NCBI GenBank assembly: GCA_007116685.1
Contig: SKIC01000218.1
Coordinates: 1 to 11,473, forward strand
Direction: 5' to 3'
DNA length: 11,473 bases
Source of the DNA: Balneolales bacterium
Lineage (GTDB): Bacteria > Bacteroidota > Rhodothermia > Balneolales > Natronogracilivirgulaceae
The translations under genes were made by a program, and so were the position numbers. A model generated the notes under the pieces. That model was given only the letters and a program-made list of their open reading frames with translations. It was not told the origin of the DNA and ran no database searches. How positions within the stretch are numbered: position 1 is the first letter of the stretch; the number at the start of each line of letters is the position of its first letter. Shown here piece after piece: positions 7,042-11,473 of the stretch.

Positions 7042-8157
7042 TTATGAATAGGTGTTGAGCATCACAGGCATTACAAGCATCAGCATATCTTCATCATCAT
7101 CCTGCTCTGAAGGGCGCACAATACCTGCACGGTTAGGAGTTGAAAACTCGAACATTACTTCCGGATCATCAATATTTTGTAGAACATCAGCCAGATATTT
7201 CGCATTAAAGCCAATTTCCATTTCTTCAGCATCGTATTCACAAGTGATTACCTCACGTGCTTCACTGCTCATATCGATATCTTCAGCAGAAATGTGTAAT
7301 TGTCCAGCCTGTAATTTCAAGCGCATTTGCTTGGTAGTAGAACTCGCAAACACGGAAACACGCTTAACGGTAGCAAGCATTTGCTCTCTGCTCACTTTAA
7401 GTTCTTTATCGTTTTCACGTGGAATAACAGACTCATAGTTTGGATACTGCTCATTAATCAAACGTGAAATAAGCATGGTATTACCACTTTTGAAACGAAC
7501 GTGATCGTCAGAAACGGTAACTTCGGTCTGATCGCCATGTAATGCTTTTGCAGCCAAATTCAGAGATTTTTCAGGGGCGATAAAATTTCTTTCTTCAGGA
7601 GCGATAATATCTTTTCTGATTAATCGAACCAATCGGTGACCATCAGTCGCAACAATTCTTGATTCTTCTGTGCCTAACTGGAAATAAACTCCCATCATAG
7701 CAGGTCGCAAATCATCAGTAGATACGGCAAAACTAGTCTTTTTGAGCGCAGTTCGTAATACATCTGTTGGAGCCTTGATAGTTAATCCCGAATCCAGGGT
7801 TGGGATTTCCGGGAACTCTTCTCCTTTTTCTCCAACCAATTTATAATCACCCTTATCGGTTTTAAATTTGATTTGAGAACGCTCATCAACTTCAAACGTA
7901 ACCGGAATATTGGGTAACTGTCGTAGCGTTTCGAGTAAACGTTTTGCGGGAATGGCAATAGATCCCGGCTCTGCTACCTCTGCGCCCACATATTCAACAA
8001 TACTTACTTCAAGATCAGTAGCGCAAAGACGTAATTTATCATCTTCACTCTCGAATAAAACGGTCTCCAAAATAGGTAGTGTAGCCTTGTTTGGAACAGC
8101 GCCAATTACAGCAGACAAGCCACTCATCAAATCACCGCTTGAAATTGTAAACTTCAT
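7042..8157 (-). CDS. dnaN: DNA polymerase III beta subunit (sliding clamp)
   Basis: Ring-forming processivity clamp that tethers DNA polymerase III to DNA and recruits partners through its hydrophobic cleft. The 371-aa length is normal for three clamp domains. Recognised blocks: MKFTISSGDLMSGL (1-14), PILETVLFE (28-36), ATDLEVSI (46-53), GEEFPEIP (112-119), IVATDGHRLVRL (168-179), SRLINEQYPNYESVIP (231-246), FNAKYLADVL (317-326) and the C-terminal LVMPVML (361-367), equivalent to the usual MPMRL end. The C terminus is a few residues longer than in E. coli and follows an acidic stretch (353-357). I chose the ATG at 8157, which matches the universal MKF start; an in-frame GTG at 8169 would add four residues. 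It is the first gene of an operon with the SAM hydrolase and methyltransferase. The 5' flank is AT-rich and shared with a divergent gene. Confidence 0.97.
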   Translation of the reverse strand: MKFTISSGDLMSGLSAVIGAVPNKATLPILETVLFESEDDKLRLCATDLEVSIVEYVGAEVAEPGSIAIPAKRLLETLRQLPNIPVTFEVDERSQIKFKTDKGDYKLVGEKGEEFPEIPTLDSGLTIKAPTDVLRTALKKTSFAVSTDDLRPAMMGVYFQLGTEESRIVATDGHRLVRLIRKDIIAPEERNFIAPEKSLNLAAKALHGDQTEVTVSDDHVRFKSGNTMLISRLINEQYPNYESVIPRENDKELKVSREQMLATVKRVSVFASSTTKQMRLKLQAGQLHISAEDIDMSSEAREVITCEYDAEEMEIGFNAKYLADVLQNIDDPEVMFEFSTPNRAGIVRPSEQDDDEDMLMLVMPVMLNTYS

Positions 8158-8349
8158 AATATTAGACACTTAGTATTTGTTGAAATGTTTTTTATCGTAT
8201 CATGTAAGATAGAACTTGTACATCAATTTGAAAAAGCATTTTCTGGTAATTTATGGCCTAAATTTTGCCGGTACTTATATTCAATCTTATTCGTTAATTT
8301 ATCTCAAATCTAATTTTTTTATCATCTGACCGTATCTATCAGATTCTAT
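8158..8349. promoter_or_regulatory. Divergent AT-rich intergenic region, dnaN / porV-like
   Basis: This 192-bp non-coding stretch lies between two divergent start codons and should hold promoters for both. For dnaN, minus-strand candidates are TAGATTTG (8305-8312, exact TAnnTTTG but no good -33 partner) and TATCTTAC (8204-8211, a partial match with T-rich sequence about 19 bp upstream). I see no convincing -7 element for the plus-strand gene. I found no DnaA-box cluster by eye, so there is no support for an origin here. Confidence 0.4.
8324..8344. repeat. Perfect 6-bp inverted repeat just upstream of the porV-like start
   Basis: ATCTGA (8324-8329) and TCAGAT (8339-8344) are perfect reverse complements separated by 9 nt. 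The second arm ends 5 nt before the ATG at 8350. As DNA it could be an operator; as RNA a weak hairpin next to the start codon. Six base pairs can occur by chance. Confidence 0.4.
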
Positions 8350-9450
8350 ATGAAACGTAGCCTTTATACAACACTCTTTTTGAGCTTAGTTTTATTTTTT
8401 CCCTTTCATCAGGAGGCAAAAGCACAAGACTTTGTAAGTGCAAAATACGGTTCAGACTTCTTATCAATCGGAGGCGGCGCCAGGGCTCTCGGAATGGGTG
8501 GTGCACATGTGGGGCTGGTTTCTGATGTTACGGCAGGATATTGGAATCCCGCTGGCTTAGCTCATCTTAATAATGTAGAATTAGCTTACATGCACTCTGA
8601 GCGATTTGCTGGAATCGTAAGTTACGATTATGGAGCACTTGCTTTACCAATTTCTGGAAGCGAAAGTGTTGTGGGCGTCAGTTTTTTCCGCCAAGGCGTA
8701 GATGGCATTAAGAATACATTAAATGCATGGGACAGAGAAAGAAATCAACCCAAAGCAAATCCTACTCAATATTTCACTGAGTTTAGCGCAGCAGATTTAG
8801 CGTTTATGGTTTCTTATGCCAACCGATTATCTGATAAAACGACTTGGGGTACTACGGCAAAAGTTATTAATTCAAGACTTGGCCCATTCGCAGAAGCCTG
8901 GGGATATAGCCTGGACCTCGGTTTACAAGTGCAAGGCGACAGATATCTATTCGGAATTAACCTTATGGATATCACAACTATGATGAAATTTTGGTCGGTT
9001 AGTGCTGAAAACCTACGTCCCCTGCTTGAAGAGTTTCAAGACGAGATACCAAGTGGAGCAAACGAACGAGTACGTCCCACCATTAAAACCGGCTTTGGAC
9101 GCTATTTCGATGCTGGACCAGTTCAGATTATTGCTGCCATTGATGCTGATTTTCGCTTTGAAGGAAGAAAAGCGTACTACTTTAATGTAGGCAACATGAG
9201 TATTGAGCCACATGCCGGAATTGAAGTCGGTTATAACGATGTAGTTTTCTTAAGAGCAGGTGTAACTGACTTCCATACCGATCCTGACGGTAATTATTAT
9301 GTTTCCCCGACGTTGGGTGCTGGTTTACAAATAGGCTCGATAATGCTGGATTATGGATTCGGCAGTTTTGCTGGTATGGCTGCTGACCTTGGCTTTACTC
9401 ACAGAATCTCGCTAAAGGTTGGATTAAGTCAGGATTTTTTCGCAAATTAG
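8350..9450 (+). CDS. PorV/PorQ-family outer-membrane beta-barrel protein
   Basis: Outer-membrane protein of the PorV/PorQ family (FadL-like barrel). Characterised members take part in the type IX secretion system, where PorV shuttles substrates at the outer membrane. The 366-aa precursor starts with a signal peptide: KR at 2-3, a hydrophobic core at about 7-18, and probable cleavage after Ala25 (AKA|QD). The mature N terminus carries the family hallmark FLSIGGGARALGMGGAHVG (37-55) and then YWNPAGLAHL (64-73). The rest alternates short amphipathic strands and aromatic turns, as expected for a barrel, and the C terminus HRISLKVGLSQDF resembles the family's last strand. The ATG at 8350 gives a complete signal peptide. 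It is followed 41 bp later by a lipoprotein gene on the same strand. Whether this paralogue belongs to type IX secretion or is another PorV-like protein cannot be decided without the rest of the genome. Confidence 0.88.
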   Translation: MKRSLYTTLFLSLVLFFPFHQEAKAQDFVSAKYGSDFLSIGGGARALGMGGAHVGLVSDVTAGYWNPAGLAHLNNVELAYMHSERFAGIVSYDYGALALPISGSESVVGVSFFRQGVDGIKNTLNAWDRERNQPKANPTQYFTEFSAADLAFMVSYANRLSDKTTWGTTAKVINSRLGPFAEAWGYSLDLGLQVQGDRYLFGINLMDITTMMKFWSVSAENLRPLLEEFQDEIPSGANERVRPTIKTGFGRYFDAGPVQIIAAIDADFRFEGRKAYYFNVGNMSIEPHAGIEVGYNDVVFLRAGVTDFHTDPDGNYYVSPTLGAGLQIGSIMLDYGFGSFAGMAADLGFTHRISLKVGLSQDFFAN

Positions 9451-9491
9451 AACTTTACTATCTTGAATAACTGCCGATATATTAAGGCTGT

Positions 9492-10937
9492 ATGAGCATC
9501 AGAACAATTTCATTCACTATACTTATTTTTTTACTGGCTATTTCGGCTTGTAGGAGACCCCCACTGGATCCTGCACCTCCACTTCCGCCAGTTACCCCAT
9601 CGTTTTTATTCGCTAACGATGATGGTGAATTACGCATTTTGCATGTTGATTATACTGATGACCTCGACACCTTATTCACAGTAAAGCGTTTTGGCACCTT
9701 AGGATTTCAAAATTTCGAATTTGGTCTCGCTGATACCAGAAAAGAAGCAACTTACGATTGGAATATATTTGGCCCCAATCAGAGTCCTAAAGCAGCCGCT
9801 ATTGCTTGGAGAGAAAACCTTTTTCAGCCTACCCATAAAACGGAATGGGAACGCCTTTACGTAGAAATTGGAAATTTTGAGCGTAAAAGAAATTCAGGAT
9901 TCTTTTCTGAACTCAATCAAAGAATACAACCGCTCAGACAATATAACTACTACAGAGGCGCAAATTCTATCTCATTTATTGATCATAGATTTTATGTAGC
10001 GTTGTATACAGACCGCTACGACTCCAGATCCGGTGCTCCAAAGCCAAATCTTCCAGTTGGTGATCGCAAGTCCTTTTTGTTGCTTTACGATATTCAATCA
10101 CCTACTCCAAATCAACCGGAAATAATTGCTACGCTTTTTCATGATGACTACATGAGTAAATTTCCAGATACCTATAACTGGATTCATAGCATCCGAGGAG
10201 CGCGTGTAGAAGCATCCAGGAATGCTCAGTTTTTCTTCATTTGGACAAAAGCTTTTAACACTTTTGGAACATCACCATGGGCTTTCCGATTTGATGGAAC
10301 TCCGGCTTTCGCCCCACTAACGCAAGGTGGACAACAATATGCTCGTTATCCCGGACAGGAAACAATAGCTTTGGATACACATCCTGTTCGAGATTCTCTA
10401 ATTGTAGTAACTGACAGACATCCGCAATACGCACAAACTATGGTAATGCGGGTGCCCCAATCCCCGAATCAGCCGTTTGAAATTTTATCTGCTTTACCTT
10501 TCACAGAAAAATATCCTGAAAGTCCAGGCATTTCAGTTGGTCAAGGTAGACTAGCCAATAATCTCTATACCAGATTTAATCAACGCGGAGACAAAATTGC
10601 GATAGTAACTGCAAGAGATGGTGTGCCTCCTCATGTTACTATTTGGAATTGGCAAGAAGGCACGCATCGCCGAATCTTGATTAATAGTGATTCAAATCCA
10701 TACAATTTTGACCAAGTAGGTGATGGTGGCTGGGAAATTCATGCTCAGGATGATATTTTCTATTTCATGGCTGGTGATACCTCTCAGGACATTGCTTTTA
10801 TACACTATGTAAATGCAAGTGATGAAAACCAAACTCATGCCCGGCTTATAAACTGGGATGATGTAGAATATCGGGATTTACAGAGAGATGAGCCCTTACT
10901 CTCTGTTAAGGAGATGAAACACCGTAAAGCATTCTAA
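9492..10937 (+). CDS. Uncharacterised lipoprotein with propeller-like internal repeats
   Basis: I do not recognise a named family. The 481-aa precursor has a lipoprotein signal: a hydrophobic core at about 7-18 and the lipobox ISAC with lipidated Cys20. A proline-rich linker follows (residues 23-36). The body contains repeated beta-rich units: YVALYTDRYDS (168-178), LIVVTDRHPQ (303-312) and IAIVTARDGVPP (369-380), each followed by a strand with regularly spaced hydrophobic residues. The first two units also share an NQP-containing turn: PTPNQPEIIATLF (204-216) and QSPNQPFEILSALPF (323-337). This pattern suggests a TolB/WD40-like beta-propeller, probably periplasmic or surface-exposed. An AAGG at 9484-9487, 4 nt before the ATG, is the best ribosome-binding site in the window. 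TATCTTGA at 9459-9466 is a near match to the Bacteroidota -7 element. It lies downstream of the PorV-like gene and ends in frame with miaA. Function unknown. Confidence 0.8.
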   Translation: MSIRTISFTILIFLLAISACRRPPLDPAPPLPPVTPSFLFANDDGELRILHVDYTDDLDTLFTVKRFGTLGFQNFEFGLADTRKEATYDWNIFGPNQSPKAAAIAWRENLFQPTHKTEWERLYVEIGNFERKRNSGFFSELNQRIQPLRQYNYYRGANSISFIDHRFYVALYTDRYDSRSGAPKPNLPVGDRKSFLLLYDIQSPTPNQPEIIATLFHDDYMSKFPDTYNWIHSIRGARVEASRNAQFFFIWTKAFNTFGTSPWAFRFDGTPAFAPLTQGGQQYARYPGQETIALDTHPVRDSLIVVTDRHPQYAQTMVMRVPQSPNQPFEILSALPFTEKYPESPGISVGQGRLANNLYTRFNQRGDKIAIVTARDGVPPHVTIWNWQEGTHRRILINSDSNPYNFDQVGDGGWEIHAQDDIFYFMAGDTSQDIAFIHYVNASDENQTHARLINWDDVEYRDLQRDEPLLSVKEMKHRKAF

Positions 10938-10940
10938 ATT

Positions 10941-11473
10941 ATCAAAAGAGTAGTTTTACTTGGCCCAACTGCTTCAGGGAAGTCAGCGATTGCTGTTTCC
11001 CTGGCCAAACTGATTAATGCGTTTATAATCTCATCCGATTCGAGACAAGTCTACAAAGGGATGGATATAGGAACTGCTAAAATCTCAAAAGAAGAGATGC
11101 ATGGTATTCCCCACTTTAATCTCTCGCTTTTAGATATAGACGAAGAAGACAACGTCAAAAAGTTTACCGCCAGAGCCGAACAATGGGAGAAAGAATTAGA
11201 AAATGATTACCCCTTTGTAATTTATGCAGGTGGAAGCACCTTATACATTCAAAACTTATTGTTCCCTGTTGACGATGTTCCACCTTCAAACCCCAAACGG
11301 GTTGAAAAACTTAAGCAAGAGATAGAAAAAACGGGCATAGCTTCCTTCTATGAAAAGCTGCTAGAAGTTGACCCAGATTATGCTGCCACAATGGATGGCA
11401 AGAATACCCAACGGATCATAAGAGCATTGGATGTCTATTATGAAACAGGACAACCTTTCAGTTCTTTTCACAA
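10941..11473 (+). CDS. miaA: tRNA dimethylallyltransferase, N-terminal fragment lacking a canonical start codon
   Basis: Adds a dimethylallyl group to N6 of A37 in tRNAs that read codons starting with U. About 177 codons are present before the right edge. Seen: P-loop LLGPTASGKSA, then IISSDSRQVYKGMDIGTAK with the conserved Asp-Ser pair, PHFNLSLLDI, the AGGSTLYIQ block (usually GGTGLYI), and NTQRIIRALDVYYETGQPFS. The family match is clear and the frame is unbroken. The start is unusual. The frame continues from the lipoprotein TAA (10935-10937) as ATT, ATC, AAA, AGA, with no ATG, GTG or TTG before the P-loop; the first in-frame ATG is at 11061, after it. The residue expected to be Met (xKRVVLLGPT) is encoded by ATC at 10941, which I used provisionally; ATT at 10938 is the alternative. 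Translational coupling to the lipoprotein stop is likely. Confidence 0.9.
   Translation, partial: MKRVVLLGPTASGKSAIAVSLAKLINAFIISSDSRQVYKGMDIGTAKISKEEMHGIPHFNLSLLDIDEEDNVKKFTARAEQWEKELENDYPFVIYAGGSTLYIQNLLFPVDDVPPSNPKRVEKLKQEIEKTGIASFYEKLLEVDPDYAATMDGKNTQRIIRALDVYYETGQPFSSFH

Noticed and set aside
7052..7438. Long plus-strand open frame of 128 codons opposite dnaN
   Set aside because: Serine/isoleucine-rich antisense shadow of a secure dnaN gene, with no recognisable domain.
8158..8349. Possible replication origin next to dnaN
   Set aside because: The region is AT-rich, but I see no cluster of DnaA boxes and dnaA is not in the window. dnaN is often away from the origin in Bacteroidota.
10914..10937. 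ATG at 10914 behind AAGGAG as the miaA start
   Set aside because: It is in frame with miaA, but after seven codons it meets the TAA at 10935. The AAGGAG also abuts the ATG with no spacing. It is the end of the lipoprotein gene.

Overview
This 11.5-kb window is an ordinary chromosomal housekeeping stretch. It probably comes from the Bacteroidota or the related Balneolota. Three things point there: a PorV/PorQ-family outer-membrane protein, a TATCTTTG element upstream of argS that matches the Bacteroidota -7 promoter consensus TAnnTTTG, and AT-rich start regions that mostly lack a Shine-Dalgarno sequence. Base composition is moderate to low GC (by eye). The phylum is an inference; no rRNA is present. 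There is no tRNA or rRNA gene, CRISPR array, insertion sequence, phage gene or defence cassette.

Layout from left to right. (1) A minus-strand group runs Nudix hydrolase -> PrxQ/Bcp-type peroxiredoxin -> topA, with topA leaving the window at base 1. (2) Only 35 bp separate the Nudix gene from the divergent plus-strand group amn (AMP nucleosidase) -> GNAT acetyltransferase -> radC -> argS. That spacer holds three copies of the hexamer AGGTTT. (3) argS converges, with a 5-bp gap, on a minus-strand operon transcribed dnaN (beta clamp) -> SAM hydrolase -> class I methyltransferase. The dnaN stop and the SAM-hydrolase start are directly abutted (TAAATG). (4) A 192-bp AT-rich divergent intergenic region separates dnaN from a plus-strand group: a PorV-like outer-membrane barrel, a proline-rich lipoprotein with propeller-like internal repeats, and miaA, which runs off the right edge.

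Functionally, the genes cover DNA topology and replication (topA, dnaN, a radC-family gene), translation (argS, miaA), nucleotide and SAM turnover (amn, Nudix hydrolase, SAM hydrolase), peroxide defence (peroxiredoxin), and the cell envelope (PorV-like protein and lipoprotein).

The most notable observation is at miaA. Its reading frame follows the lipoprotein TAA in the same frame and has no ATG, GTG or TTG before the P-loop. The codon at the expected Met position is ATC, preceded by ATT. Either miaA uses a non-canonical start coupled to termination of the upstream gene, or the base calls (or the strain) carry a start-codon change. Second-rank observations are a peroxiredoxin with an altered active-site motif and relocated second cysteine, the dnaN/SAM-hydrolase/methyltransferase operon, and the repeat structure of the uncharacterised lipoprotein. 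I did not find a convincing undescribed multi-gene system.
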